Source: Glaciihabitans sp. (GTDB lineage Bacteria; Actinomycetota; Actinomycetes; Actinomycetales; Microbacteriaceae). Taken from it: a stretch of DNA of 64,000 nt. The notes beneath the pieces were generated by a model. That model did no database searches. It had not been told where the DNA came from and saw only the letters and a program-made list of their open reading frames with translations. Location: NCBI GenBank assembly GCA_025463785.1, contig JAODBD010000009.1, positions 1 through 64,000 of the forward strand, read 5' to 3'. Within the stretch, counting starts at the first letter, position 1. Each line of letters starts with the position of its first letter. Position numbers and translations under genes: made by a program. This document shows positions 25,771 through 35,160 of the stretch, in pieces.

Positions 25771-25869
25771 CTCCGGCCGTCAGGTTGAGCGGAGTCGGAG
25801 CATGGCTCCTGTCTTCGGAAGCATAAGAGGGTTAGCGTCGGCGCATCGCGTCGGCGCTTCTTTCTTGCC

Positions 25870-27423
25870 CTAGACCCTTTTCTTCCGCGAGTGGCGCTTG
25901 CCCAGAACTACCGCAACGATCATCCCGCCGAGCCCGAGCACTGAGACGAACTGCTCGACCGGCTCGCCCAGCCAGGTGGCAGGAGTCACGGTCGTGCTGA
26001 GCGGCACGGCGAGCACCATGGTCGCTGGCACATAGGTCTTGAGTTGTGAAAGTGTTTTGCCGCTCGGTGAAATGATTGCGCTCGTGCCGACCGTCGATGC
26101 GTTGACTACGCTGCGGCCCAATTCCATTGCGCGAATTCGCGCGATCTCAAGTTGCTGAACGCTCTCATCCGTGTGCCCGAAGTCGGCGTTGTTGGTCTGG
26201 GCGATGAGGATCTGGGCACCCGAGTTGATGGAGTCTCGCATGACTGTGTCATCGGTGATGTCGAAGCAGATGTCAATGCCCGCAATCACGCCGTTGACGT
26301 TGAAGGTCGTATTGGTAGTACCCGGCGTGTAATCCCGACCGATGAGGTCAATCAGACCGGGAGCGAAAAAGCGCCAAAACGGGCGATTCGGCACATATTC
26401 TCCGAATGGCACGGGATGCTTCTTGTCGTAATGATCCACGGCACCCTTGCCCGCTTCCCACAGGAGCGACGTGTTGTAGTACTTCGAACCGCGGTGTGTG
26501 ATGGCGCCGGCGAGAAGCGGCGCACCGACACTGTTGCTTACCTGGTCGAAGGCCTGGGCGGCGACCGCGGACTCGAGTGGATCGATGTCGCTTGCGCCCT
26601 CCGGCCAGATCACCATGTCGATACCCATCTTCCCGAAGAGCGGCTTGGTCGCGTTGTATTGCGCTGCCAGGAGATCGCCGTAGCTGTGCGGGTCGAAGTA
26701 GCCGGCGGGTCCGTCACCCTGTACGACCGCCACCGTCGTAGACCCGTGAGTGACGACGGGGAAAGCGGGCACCAGCAGCACGAGGGCGACGGCACCGACA
26801 ACGAGGGTGACGCGTGCGGTCTTGGCGACCGTCGTCATCCTGAACGCCTCGACCGTCAGTGCCACCAGAAAAACCATGATGAACGTGACACCCGAGATGC
26901 CAACCCAGGAGAACAGGGTGGCAAAGGGGCTCTGCGATTGCGACTCCGCGGCACGCGCCCAGGAGAAACCGCCGTATGGCCAGACGCTCGCGACGGCCTC
27001 GCGGCAGGTCCACAGGCCGGCGATGACGATGGGCAGGAGTGCGAACCGCGCCAGACGTGACGGCCATACCGCAGGAACCCAGCGATAGGCGATCGAAATC
27101 ACGGTTGCCCCGAGCCCGACAAATAGCGCCTCGAGCGTCGACAGTGCCGTCATCGGAACGGGGCCGAGAAACAGCGACGCCCACGAGATCTGCACCAGGT
27201 AGAACGTCATCCCACCGACGAATCCGACCAAAAATGCCGCCCGAGGGCGTCGCCCGATCAGGCTCACGAGAAAGATGCCGATGCCGAGGAAGGTCATCGG
27301 CCACCAGTAGACGTCTGGAAACCCGGCATCCATGATTGGCCCGGATGCGGCAGCCAGCAGAATCGCGCTCCACAGCGGAAATGTGGCGAGTTTGCTCTCG
27401 CCAACGTCGGTCTGCTGCGTCAC
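25870..27423 (-). CDS. lnt: apolipoprotein N-acyltransferase
   Basis: 517 residues. Multiple N-terminal TM helices precede a nitrilase-type domain that transfers an acyl chain to the N-terminus of lipoproteins. The catalytic triad is visible: Glu in IWPEGASD, Lys in HYDKKHPVPFGEYVP and Cys in GIDICFD. A C-terminal TM and a basic tail close it. It starts at GTG 27423, 9 bp after the helicase stop, so it is the end of the pafBC-tatAC-helicase operon. Confidence 0.95.
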   Translation of the reverse strand: MTQQTDVGESKLATFPLWSAILLAAASGPIMDAGFPDVYWWPMTFLGIGIFLVSLIGRRPRAAFLVGFVGGMTFYLVQISWASLFLGPVPMTALSTLEALFVGLGATVISIAYRWVPAVWPSRLARFALLPIVIAGLWTCREAVASVWPYGGFSWARAAESQSQSPFATLFSWVGISGVTFIMVFLVALTVEAFRMTTVAKTARVTLVVGAVALVLLVPAFPVVTHGSTTVAVVQGDGPAGYFDPHSYGDLLAAQYNATKPLFGKMGIDMVIWPEGASDIDPLESAVAAQAFDQVSNSVGAPLLAGAITHRGSKYYNTSLLWEAGKGAVDHYDKKHPVPFGEYVPNRPFWRFFAPGLIDLIGRDYTPGTTNTTFNVNGVIAGIDICFDITDDTVMRDSINSGAQILIAQTNNADFGHTDESVQQLEIARIRAMELGRSVVNASTVGTSAIISPSGKTLSQLKTYVPATMVLAVPLSTTVTPATWLGEPVEQFVSVLGLGGMIVAVVLGKRHSRKKRV

Positions 27424-27432
27424 GAGAGGAGC

Positions 27433-29865
27433 TTACGCAACGCTGCTGTACGCGACGATTCCGCGGAAGATGGAGTCTAGCGCTCGGCGTGCCGTTGACC
27501 CGACGGGCGAGTCTGCCACAACGGAAAGCTGATCGAGCAGATCGATCGTCTGCTTTGTCCAGCGCACAAAGTCTCCCGCCGCGAGGTCGGCGGTGTCGAG
27601 CGCGCTGTCGAGCGGCCCACCGCTCGCCCAACGATGCATCGCGAGCGTTAGCCCGGTTGCGAGTGGCGAGGTTCCGGGTAGCCGATGCTCGCGCTCAACA
27701 TCATCGAGCGTCGCCCAGAGGGACGTGGTCGAGTCGTAGGCCTCACGGAACGGCCCGCGAAGCAACTGCCGGTCGTCTGGCGTGCCCTCGTCACGCCGCG
27801 GCTCGAACACCAGCGATGCCGCCATTGCCGCGAGAGACGGGGCATCCAGGGCATCCCACAGGCCACGCCTCAGGGACTCTGCCACGAGCAGGTCGCGTTC
27901 GCCATAGATGCGACGCAGGGTTCGTCCGACAGGCGTGACACTGACCGTGCCATCCTTCGCGGTCGCAAGATAGCCGAGCTCGAGCAGAACATCCGTGACG
28001 CGGTCAAAGACCTTCGCCACAGCTCCCGTTCGGGTACGAATCTGAGCTGTGAGCTTGTCAGTCTCTCGCTTGAGTCGCCACCAACGTTCCGCCCAGCGGG
28101 CATGCGCCTCGCGGTCGGGGCATCCGTGGCAGGGGTGCTGCTTGAGGCGCCTGCGCAGTGACGTCAGTTGATGCTGGCGCCGTTCGCGTTCCCCACGGGA
28201 TTGCTGGTCGCCGCGAACGGCTCCCTTACGCTCAAGGTCGCTCAACTCTCGGCGGAGTCCAGAGTATTCGACGAAGTCGCCCAGGTGGCAGGTCATAGAT
28301 TTCGCGTAACCGTCAAGGGATTCCTGCTGGCTTCGCACCTTGCGCGCGAGGTCGACCACCGCCCGGTCTGCCTGAAACTGTGCAAAGGACGATTCGAGGA
28401 TCTCGCGCGTGTGGTCACGTCCAAACTGCTCGATCAGGTTCACAGCCATGTTGTACGTCGGCGTGAAGCTCGAATTCAGCGGATAGGTGCGACGGGATGC
28501 GAGCGACGCGACCGCCTGTGGGTCGAGCCCGTCAACCCACTGGATGACCGAATGGCCCTCAACGTCGATGCCCCGCCGCCCGGCCCGGCCAGTCAGCTGC
28601 GTGTACTCCCCCGGCGTGATCGGAACTCGCGCCTCGCCATTGAATTTCTCAAGTTTTTCGAGCACCACGGTGCGGGCGGGCATGTTGATGCCGAGGGCCA
28701 GCGTTTCCGTTGCAAAGACCAGCTTGACCAGTTTGAGCCTGAACAGCTCTTCGACGACCTCCTTGAACGCGGGCAGCATGCCGGCGTGATGAGCTGCGAC
28801 CCCGCGCTCGAGACCCTCGAGCCATTCCCAGTACCCGAGAACGGCCAGATCCTCATCGCGAAGCGTTCGGCAGCGCGCCTCAACTATGGCGCGGATCTCC
28901 TCACGTTCGGAGGCCTGGGTGAGACGCACTCCCGCTCGCAGGACCTGGCGCACGGCACCATCGCATCCGGCCCGACTGAAGATGAAGAAGATCGCAGGAA
29001 GCAGGTTCTTCGACTCGAGGAGAGCGACAACGCCCGCTCGGTCCATCCGCGCGGAGTCCTGGCGTCCGCCTCGCGAGTGGTAGCGACCGACATCCCGCGT
29101 CTGGCGGGCGTTCTGCGTTCGGCCACCAGAGTGAGCCATCTGCGCGAGTTCGGGATTGACCCGATTGGTCGCCGCAAGCCCCGAGGAATCGAAGAGGTCG
29201 ATCAGGCGGGTACGCATGAGGACATGCTGTTCGAGCGGCACCGGGCGCTCCTCGGAAACGATCACATCGGTGTCGCCGCGAACTGCCTGAAGCCAGTCGC
29301 CGAACTCCTCCGCGTTCGAGACTGTTGCGCTCAGCGAAACCAGCCGCACGGTCGACGGGAGGTGAATGATGACCTCCTCCCACACAGCCCCGCGGAACCT
29401 GTCTGCGAGGTAGTGAACCTCGTCCATGATCACGTACGCGAGATTGGTGAGCAGTCCGGAGTCGGCATAGAGCATGTTTCGGAGCACCTCGGTCGTCATC
29501 ACCACGATGCGTGCACCCGAATTGATATTTGTGTCCCCCGTCAACAGGCCGACGGCATCCGCCCCGTACTCGGCCACCAGCTCCTGGAATTTCTGGTTAC
29601 TGAGCGCCTTCATGGGCGCGGTGTAGAAGACCTTGTCGCGGGTATCCTGCATGGCGCTGTAGATAGCGAATTCGGCGACGATGGTCTTGCCTGCGCCCGT
29701 TGGCGCTGCGACGAGTACGCTCCTGCCCGCCTCAATCGAGCGACAGGATGCGAGCTGGAACTCGTCGAGGTCGAATCGCTGATGCTCACGGAACGCCTCG
29801 AGCATGGGTTGGTTGCCTCGCGAGCGGGATGCCTCATACCGCTCGGCTGGCGACAGTTGCGTCAT
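27433..29865 (-). CDS. helY: Ski2-like DEAD/DEAH-box RNA helicase (HelY-type)
   Basis: 810 residues. Motifs: Q-motif region FQLASCRSIEAG, Walker A APTGAGKT, DEVH (Walker B), SATVSN (motif III), and GRAGRRG (motif VI). It also has a DSHCT-like C-terminal region and a CHGCPDREAH string in the middle. It follows tatC by 6 bp. This is the conserved actinobacterial HelY/Mtr4-type protein; its RNA target is not established. A 776-codon open frame on the opposite strand is an artefact. Confidence 0.93.
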   Translation of the reverse strand: MTQLSPAERYEASRSRGNQPMLEAFREHQRFDLDEFQLASCRSIEAGRSVLVAAPTGAGKTIVAEFAIYSAMQDTRDKVFYTAPMKALSNQKFQELVAEYGADAVGLLTGDTNINSGARIVVMTTEVLRNMLYADSGLLTNLAYVIMDEVHYLADRFRGAVWEEVIIHLPSTVRLVSLSATVSNAEEFGDWLQAVRGDTDVIVSEERPVPLEQHVLMRTRLIDLFDSSGLAATNRVNPELAQMAHSGGRTQNARQTRDVGRYHSRGGRQDSARMDRAGVVALLESKNLLPAIFFIFSRAGCDGAVRQVLRAGVRLTQASEREEIRAIVEARCRTLRDEDLAVLGYWEWLEGLERGVAAHHAGMLPAFKEVVEELFRLKLVKLVFATETLALGINMPARTVVLEKLEKFNGEARVPITPGEYTQLTGRAGRRGIDVEGHSVIQWVDGLDPQAVASLASRRTYPLNSSFTPTYNMAVNLIEQFGRDHTREILESSFAQFQADRAVVDLARKVRSQQESLDGYAKSMTCHLGDFVEYSGLRRELSDLERKGAVRGDQQSRGERERRQHQLTSLRRRLKQHPCHGCPDREAHARWAERWWRLKRETDKLTAQIRTRTGAVAKVFDRVTDVLLELGYLATAKDGTVSVTPVGRTLRRIYGERDLLVAESLRRGLWDALDAPSLAAMAASLVFEPRRDEGTPDDRQLLRGPFREAYDSTTSLWATLDDVEREHRLPGTSPLATGLTLAMHRWASGGPLDSALDTADLAAGDFVRWTKQTIDLLDQLSVVADSPVGSTARRALDSIFRGIVAYSSVA

Positions 29866-29871
29866 CGGCGC

Positions 29872-30666
29872 CTAGATCGCAATCTCGGCTTCGAACTGCG
29901 CGGCCCGCCTCGCGACCGACCGGTCGTGAAGATGCGCGATGAGCGCAGCAGCGAAGTAGAGCGCAATGATCGGAGCGGCCAGGACCAGCATGGACACGAC
30001 GTCGGCCGCGGGTGTGACGATGGCCGTAAAAATACAGATGAGCAGGACCGCTACTCGCCAGCCCCGCAGGATCGTTCTTGCGCTCATGACGCCGATGAAA
30101 TTGAGCATGACCATGAATACCGGGAGCACAAATCCGACGCCGACGGCGATGATGAGCTTGGTGATGAAGTTGACGTAATCGTCGCCGTTGATGAGAGACG
30201 TCGACTTGTCTGGGGCGAGGCTGGTGAGCAACTGGACCATGTGCGGCATGATGATCCACCCGGCGCAACAGCCGATGAGGAAAAGTGGAATGGCGGTGCC
30301 GAGGAATCCGTAAACGTAGCGACGCTCACGACTCTTCAGCCCCGGAACGATGAACGCCCAGATCTGGTACAGCCACACCGGGCTGCTCACCACGACTCCG
30401 ATGGTGATCGCGACCTGGATCTCGACGTCGAACGCGCCGGTCAGGAGCTGGAAGTTGAGATTTGCGCTGCGGTGCGCGAGCTTCGCCGCCTCCGTTAGCG
30501 GAGCGGTGAGTTGGGAGATGACAAACGGCTGGAGAAACCATCCGCCGACCGACGCGACAATAATCGACACCGCGGCAACGGTGAGGCGCTTACGAAGCTC
30601 GACCAAATGCTGGCCGAGCGACATCCGCCCCTCTTTGTTGGCGCTCCGCTTCGGTCTGCCTGCCAC
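29872..30666 (-). CDS. tatC: Sec-independent protein translocase subunit TatC
   Basis: 264 residues with six TM helices. The N-terminal MSLGQHLVELRKRL (after a basic leader) is the TatC signature with the conserved Glu. FLIGCCAGWIIMPHMVQLL, SARTILRGWRVAVLLICIF and VVSMLVLAAPIIALYFAA are TM segments. Six bp follow the tatA stop. Recognises folded, twin-arginine-signal substrates. Start is GTG 30666. Confidence 0.95.
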   Translation of the reverse strand: MAGRPKRSANKEGRMSLGQHLVELRKRLTVAAVSIIVASVGGWFLQPFVISQLTAPLTEAAKLAHRSANLNFQLLTGAFDVEIQVAITIGVVVSSPVWLYQIWAFIVPGLKSRERRYVYGFLGTAIPLFLIGCCAGWIIMPHMVQLLTSLAPDKSTSLINGDDYVNFITKLIIAVGVGFVLPVFMVMLNFIGVMSARTILRGWRVAVLLICIFTAIVTPAADVVSMLVLAAPIIALYFAAALIAHLHDRSVARRAAQFEAEIAI

Positions 30667-30671
30667 GAAAC

Positions 30672-30896
30672 CTAGGGCTTCGGCGTCGTGTTGGTGGTCT
30701 CGTCCGATGCGATCGTGGGCGACGCAGCATCTTTCGCCTCAGCCGACTCCTCGCCCTTCTTCATCTCAGACTTGAAAGCGTTGCGGGACTGGCCGAGTGA
30801 ACGGGCCAGCGCGGGAAGGCGCGTCGCGCCGAAGAGCAGGACCACGATAGCGAGGACGATGAGGATGTGCCAGCCACCGAACAGATCATTCAGCAT
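30672..30896 (-). CDS. tatA: Sec-independent protein translocase subunit TatA
   Basis: 74-residue single-TM protein. LFGGWHILIVLAIVVLLFGA is the membrane helix with the FGxxxL/LLFG pattern, followed by RLPALARSLGQSRNAFKSEM, the amphipathic helix. The acidic/alanine-rich tail is as usual. It forms the pore with TatC, directly downstream. Confidence 0.95.
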   Translation of the reverse strand: MLNDLFGGWHILIVLAIVVLLFGATRLPALARSLGQSRNAFKSEMKKGEESAEAKDAASPTIASDETTNTTPKP

Positions 30897-31038
30897 GATG
30901 TTTGTGCGTCCTTTGCATCGAGGCGACCATGTGTATCGCGGTCGCGTTTATTTTACCCCTTGATGCGCTCGAGCCGCCCCAGGCGCTGCAGTTCACAGCA
31001 AGCGAGTGGATATTCGGGTCGCGCCCATTCGTCTGCGC
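30897..31038. other. tatA upstream region
   Basis: 142 bp between pafC and tatA. No clear hairpin terminator or operator is seen. Likely holds the tat promoter if tatA is not read from pafBC. Confidence 0.3.
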
Positions 31039-32013
31039 CTACGTGTATCGGGCGAAGCCTGCCGCTGCCCAATCGGCAACGACCTTACGGGCATCCGGCG
31101 GGTCGAGCACCACGGCGACGCCCGGCATGCCCGAGATCAGGCGTTTAAGCCCGTGATAATGCGACACGCGTACGGACGTGCGGAGCCTGCCGTCGTGCTC
31201 GACGGTGATGGCGCCATCCGGGATGTAGTCGGCAAGCAGCGGTGCGGCAGCTGCGGCGACATCAATCGTGACGATCAGATCATCCGCCGACCCCTCGAAT
31301 AGGGTGTCAGGAAGCTTGACGTCGTCTGCGCCGTGCGTGATGGGTTCTGTGGTGACCCGAGGATGCGAAATCCGATCCAGACGGAACGTGCGCACGGCTT
31401 CGCGCAGGTGGCACCACGCGCGAAGGTACCAGTCTGCGTCGAGTGACTCGATTCGAAGTGGGTCGACCCGGCGACGCTCGTGCTCGCCGCGCGAGTTCAG
31501 GTAATCGAACTCCAGCTGCACGCCGGCGTCAACGGAGTCGCGGATGAGCGCAAGGGTGTCGTCTGTCTCCGTCGCCTCCACCATCAATTGGCTGGGAGCC
31601 GCGGATGCCCCTCGCGACAGCTTCGCCATGAGCGTCGCGATTGCGGCACGGTCGGCGTGTTCCGGGAGCGCGGACAGGTACTGCAGGCCAGCGATCAAAG
31701 CAGCGGCCTCCCGCGCCGAGAATCGCGGAGAATCATCGATCGCGACTCGGTGCGTCAGCACGATTTGATCGTTTTCTTCGAGATCGTCCCAGGAGATGTC
31801 GAAGAGGTCTTCATGCTGATATTGAGCTGTTTCGCCGGGAATACCGGACACGCCGATGAGCCGCACCGCGTCTCGGATCTGCTCGGGCGACATCCCGAAG
31901 TGGTCAGCGACCTCGCTGACACTGATGCGATCGTGGTCCATCAGAAATGGCACGAGAGACAGTAGGAACGTCAGCTTGTCTTGAGCCTGAAGGGGTTGCC
32001 GCTTCTCAGCCAT
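31039..32013 (-). CDS. pafC: WYL-domain transcriptional activator PafC
   Basis: 324 residues. N-terminal winged HTH (LVPFLMDHDRISVSEVADHF), then a WYL ligand-binding domain (RRVDPLRIESLDADWYLRAW, then FRLDRIS). In mycobacteria PafB and PafC act together as an activator of RecA-independent DNA-damage genes. ATG 32013 is used, overlapping the pafB stop by 8 bases. Confidence 0.93.
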   Translation of the reverse strand: MAEKRQPLQAQDKLTFLLSLVPFLMDHDRISVSEVADHFGMSPEQIRDAVRLIGVSGIPGETAQYQHEDLFDISWDDLEENDQIVLTHRVAIDDSPRFSAREAAALIAGLQYLSALPEHADRAAIATLMAKLSRGASAAPSQLMVEATETDDTLALIRDSVDAGVQLEFDYLNSRGEHERRRVDPLRIESLDADWYLRAWCHLREAVRTFRLDRISHPRVTTEPITHGADDVKLPDTLFEGSADDLIVTIDVAAAAAPLLADYIPDGAITVEHDGRLRTSVRVSHYHGLKRLISGMPGVAVVLDPPDARKVVADWAAAGFARYT

Positions 32014-33001
32014 GATCTGCCGCCGTTCGGGCCAGGCGCGAGCGCACTGCCGCGCGCATCTCGGGAGGCGAGATGACGAGCACTTCCGGCCCGTAGCCGG
32101 CAAGTTCGTCGGCGAACAGGTCGAAGTCGGAGTAGTGGAGCGTCAGTGAGGTTTCGTCGTGACGAACAGTCCCCTTACGCTTCTCCAGCCGCGTGGATGC
32201 GTCAGAACCCGGCTCAACTTCGACGGTAGTCGTGCGCTCATCCCAGATCGCCTCGAGCTCGTCGAGTGCTGCCTTCGTTGCCGACTGATCGAATGCCGGA
32301 TACTTCGTGTTCGTCGTCGTCACCGGCGTGACGATGCGGCGCAGAAGGAAGTTTCGCGTGCCCCCGGCATCCTGGTCTTCCGCGTGCAGCAGCCAGCGAC
32401 CCTGATGCTGAATGAGCGCGATCGGTGCGACCGTGCGAAGGCGGGCCTCCTGCTCCCCCGGCTTCAGGTAGTTGAAGCGAACGATCACGTTCTTCTCGAG
32501 CGCGGTGTTCAGGGGGTCGAATGCGGCATCCCGAACTCGCAGTCGCGGCGCATACCCGAGGACCGGATCGTCCGTGGTCACACCAAGCGATCGGAGCTTC
32601 AGGATGGCGCGGCGCGACTCCCCCGAGAGCGAACCCTCGCGCCAGACCATCGCGGCGAGATTCAGAAGCGTCGTTTCTTCCGGCGAGAAGGCGATGTCGG
32701 CGGGCAGCTCGTAGTCACCGCGTGGGATGCGGTACCTGAGGCTCTGGTTGTTGCCAACCTGCCCGGGCGACTCGAGCGTTTCGAGCGGCACCCCGAGGTC
32801 GCGGATGTCGTCTTTGTCTCGCTCAAACTGACGCTCGAGATTGGCGTTGTCACCCGAGGTGCTGAATCGCTGTCGGTAGCCCTGAACCGTTGAGAGGATC
32901 TCGTTCTTGGTGAGCCCGGTATCCGTCGCTAGAAGCGCGAGTACCAGGCTGAAGAGTCGTTCTTCAACCGGAACTCGTGACGCTGCGCTGGTGGCTGACA
33001 C
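32006..33001 (-). CDS. pafB: WYL-domain transcriptional activator PafB
   Basis: About 331 residues. N-terminal winged HTH with VPVEERLFSLVLALLATDTG and LTKNEILSTVQGYR. The WYL region reads GRWLLHAEDQDAG and FLLRRIV. The start is taken as GTG 33001, preceded by AGGGA; a longer frame to 33091 has no support. First gene of the pafBC pair, 96 bp after the FKBP gene. Confidence 0.92.
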   Translation of the reverse strand: MSATSAASRVPVEERLFSLVLALLATDTGLTKNEILSTVQGYRQRFSTSGDNANLERQFERDKDDIRDLGVPLETLESPGQVGNNQSLRYRIPRGDYELPADIAFSPEETTLLNLAAMVWREGSLSGESRRAILKLRSLGVTTDDPVLGYAPRLRVRDAAFDPLNTALEKNVIVRFNYLKPGEQEARLRTVAPIALIQHQGRWLLHAEDQDAGGTRNFLLRRIVTPVTTTNTKYPAFDQSATKAALDELEAIWDERTTTVEVEPGSDASTRLEKRKGTVRHDETSLTLHYSDFDLFADELAGYGPEVLVISPPEMRAAVRSRLARTAADHG

Positions 33002-33097
33002 GAAAGTTATCCCTAAAAGTAGGACACCCGGCCAGTGTCGAAAACTGTGGCTAGTCTGCGTCGCGCGGGGGCACCCTGTGCCTCGCGACACGTCTCC

Positions 33098-34093
33098 TTA
33101 CAACACGCCCAGGATGTCGTAGACAAAGATGAGCGTCGACCCGGTCGGATATCCGCTCGGAGCCTTACCTGAAGGATAACCAAACTTTGGCGGCACCACC
33201 ACGAGCACCTGGCTGCCAATCGTCTGGCCGGTCAGAGCTTTGACCGATCCCGGATCGAGCGAATAGCTGCCATCGGCCGTAGCTGCAAGGCTTTTGAGTG
33301 GGTAGAGACGGGGCGTATGCGTCGTCCAGGTCGAGTCGAAGGTCGTCGTTGGGGCTGGCGTGGTCCACTCGACGCCTTCAACCTGGAGAAGAACATTGTC
33401 GCCTGCTTGGACCTTGGCGCCGCTTCCCCGGCGAACGACCTCCCAGCTGAGCGTCTTAGGAGGCGACTGCAAGTCAAGTGTCACCCCGGGCGTGCCATCC
33501 CCGGAGGTTACGATCGACGGGAATCCGGCCTGCAACGGCTGCAGGATTCCGGTCGCTCGCCCACGGTAGCCACGCTGCACATCGGTGACGATGACGAGCG
33601 TCTCCATTGGGTCTGCGCCCTGGGACGTCGCCTTGGCCGTGCTGCCGAAATACTGCGCGGCTGTCATGACCGTAACTGAACGCGTCCCCACCGTTTGGCA
33701 GCTCACGTAATGGCCCAGCGGGTTCGACTTGTCGCCGACGGCGAGTTCGATCGCGGTTGTCGCGCTGTACTTGCCGTTTGTGCCCGTCGACGCGCCGACC
33801 TTGCCATCGGCACCCGTGTAGATCGTGACCTGGCCCACCGCGATGTCGTTGGGACCGAGGCGCAGGCCCTTACCCGTCTTTAGGACGGTCGTCTCGACCC
33901 GAGTGGTCTTGGTCGGAGTCGGAACGCTTGCCTCCGGGTTTGCCCCAAAGGTACCGCCCGCCGTGACCGCGTTGGAGGCGGAGCCCGGCGTCGAGGCCGG
34001 CACACAGTTCTGCACCTGCGCCGGCAGGTCACTGCACGCAGCGAGGCTGACAACGAATGCTGCTGCTACGACAATCGCGGCAAACCTACGCAC
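33098..34093 (-). CDS. lipoprotein FKBP-type peptidyl-prolyl isomerase
   Basis: About 331 residues. A lipobox AFVVSLAAC near residue 19 makes it a lipoprotein on the outer membrane face. The C-terminal FKBP domain reads GDNVLLQVEGVEWTTP, LTGQTIGSQVLVVVPPKFGY and LIFVYDILGVL, with several ring-forming aromatics changed. An earlier segment (TGKGLRLGPNDIAVGQVTIY) looks like a second, weaker FKBP-like domain. Start GTG 34093; frames to 34279 overlap trmI. Confidence 0.88.
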   Translation of the reverse strand: MRRFAAIVVAAAFVVSLAACSDLPAQVQNCVPASTPGSASNAVTAGGTFGANPEASVPTPTKTTRVETTVLKTGKGLRLGPNDIAVGQVTIYTGADGKVGASTGTNGKYSATTAIELAVGDKSNPLGHYVSCQTVGTRSVTVMTAAQYFGSTAKATSQGADPMETLVIVTDVQRGYRGRATGILQPLQAGFPSIVTSGDGTPGVTLDLQSPPKTLSWEVVRRGSGAKVQAGDNVLLQVEGVEWTTPAPTTTFDSTWTTHTPRLYPLKSLAATADGSYSLDPGSVKALTGQTIGSQVLVVVPPKFGYPSGKAPSGYPTGSTLIFVYDILGVL

Positions 34094-34128
34094 GACACCA
34101 TCTTTCGATCGACCCGAATTCACGTGGA

Positions 34129-35160
34129 TTACTCTAACGGTTCTGACTCTGACGATTTTCTGTTGATTGGGTATGCACTTGCCTGCTCGGCAGCGCTTGC
34201 CGCAGCACGGGCTTCGCGGATCGACCTCCGGAGGCTTTTGTCGCTTGACGTCCTGTCGCCAAGCGCACCCGGAGTCCACACTTCGACGTCGTCGTCTGAA
34301 TAGTCGGATTTGGACGCGCGCCGCGCAACTTCGGGCAGGCGCGAACCCGGCGCGAGCCGCCGTGCGTGGAGCAAGAAGCCGGTGTGTCCGATCATCCGGT
34401 GATCTGGCCTTACGGCCAGCCCCTCGACGTGCCAGGTGCGCACCATGGTCTCGGAAGACTCGGGATCGGTGAACTGACCCGTGGCTCGAATCGCCTCGGC
34501 GACCCGTGAAAGCTGTGTCACTGTTGCGATGTAGCAGAGCAAGACACCACCGGGTGTGAGGGCGTCAGCCGCGACCCCGATGCATTCCCACGGCGCCAGC
34601 ATGTCGAGCACTACCCGGTCGACACTGCCGAGCTCGACGGAACTCGGGAGCGCCTGGGCCAGATCTCCAACGGTGACCGTCCAGTTGGTCGGCTTCGCAC
34701 CGAGAAATGCTGCCGCATTGGCCTGCGCGATATCGGCGAATTCCTGTCTGCGCTCGAAGGAGGTCAGTTTTCCATCCGGCCCGATTGCGCGAAGCAGCCA
34801 GAGCGACAGTGCACCCGAGCCCACGCCCGCCTCGACGACAGTAGCCCCAGGGAAGATGTCGGCCGCGCCGAGGATCTGTGCGGCATCCTTGGGATAAATG
34901 ATGGCGGCGCCGCGCGGCATAGACATCACAAAATCGGTGAGAAGCGGACGCAACGCGAGATATTCGATCCCGTTGCTGCTCGTAACGACCGACGCGTCTG
35001 GCTGGCCGATGACGAGATCGTGGTCGAGGATGCCGCGGTGGGTATGGAAAGTCCCGCCGGCTTCGAGGGTGATCGTGTTCAGTCGCCCCTTTGGCCCCGT
35101 GAGCTGCACCCGGTCGCCGATGCGGAACGGTCCGGTCTGGCGGCGGCTGGGGTCGGTCAT
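34129..35160 (-). CDS. trmI: tRNA (adenine(58)-N1)-methyltransferase
   Basis: 343 residues. SAM-dependent enzyme making m1A58 in tRNA. SAM motif I reads VVEAGVGSGALSLWLLRAIG, and the N-terminal PFRIGDRVQLTGPKGRLNTI domain is the TrmI type. The motif-IV equivalent is VVLDMLAPWE. ATG 35160 overlaps the HAD gene stop by 4 bases. In actinobacteria with proteasomes this gene is normally followed by the ARC/mpa cluster, which is absent here. Confidence 0.94.
   Translation of the reverse strand: MTDPSRRQTGPFRIGDRVQLTGPKGRLNTITLEAGGTFHTHRGILDHDLVIGQPDASVVTSSNGIEYLALRPLLTDFVMSMPRGAAIIYPKDAAQILGAADIFPGATVVEAGVGSGALSLWLLRAIGPDGKLTSFERRQEFADIAQANAAAFLGAKPTNWTVTVGDLAQALPSSVELGSVDRVVLDMLAPWECIGVAADALTPGGVLLCYIATVTQLSRVAEAIRATGQFTDPESSETMVRTWHVEGLAVRPDHRMIGHTGFLLHARRLAPGSRLPEVARRASKSDYSDDDVEVWTPGALGDRTSSDKSLRRSIREARAAASAAEQASAYPINRKSSESEPLE

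Noticed and set aside
25790-25868. Terminator between rbpA and lnt
   Set aside because: GCGTCGGCGC occurs twice here, but as direct rather than inverted repeats, so no stem of good length forms.
28168-30498. A 776-codon open frame on the plus strand opposite the helicase and tatC genes
   Set aside because: It is antisense to two clearly identified genes, has no family motif and is a normal by-product of GC-rich codon bias.
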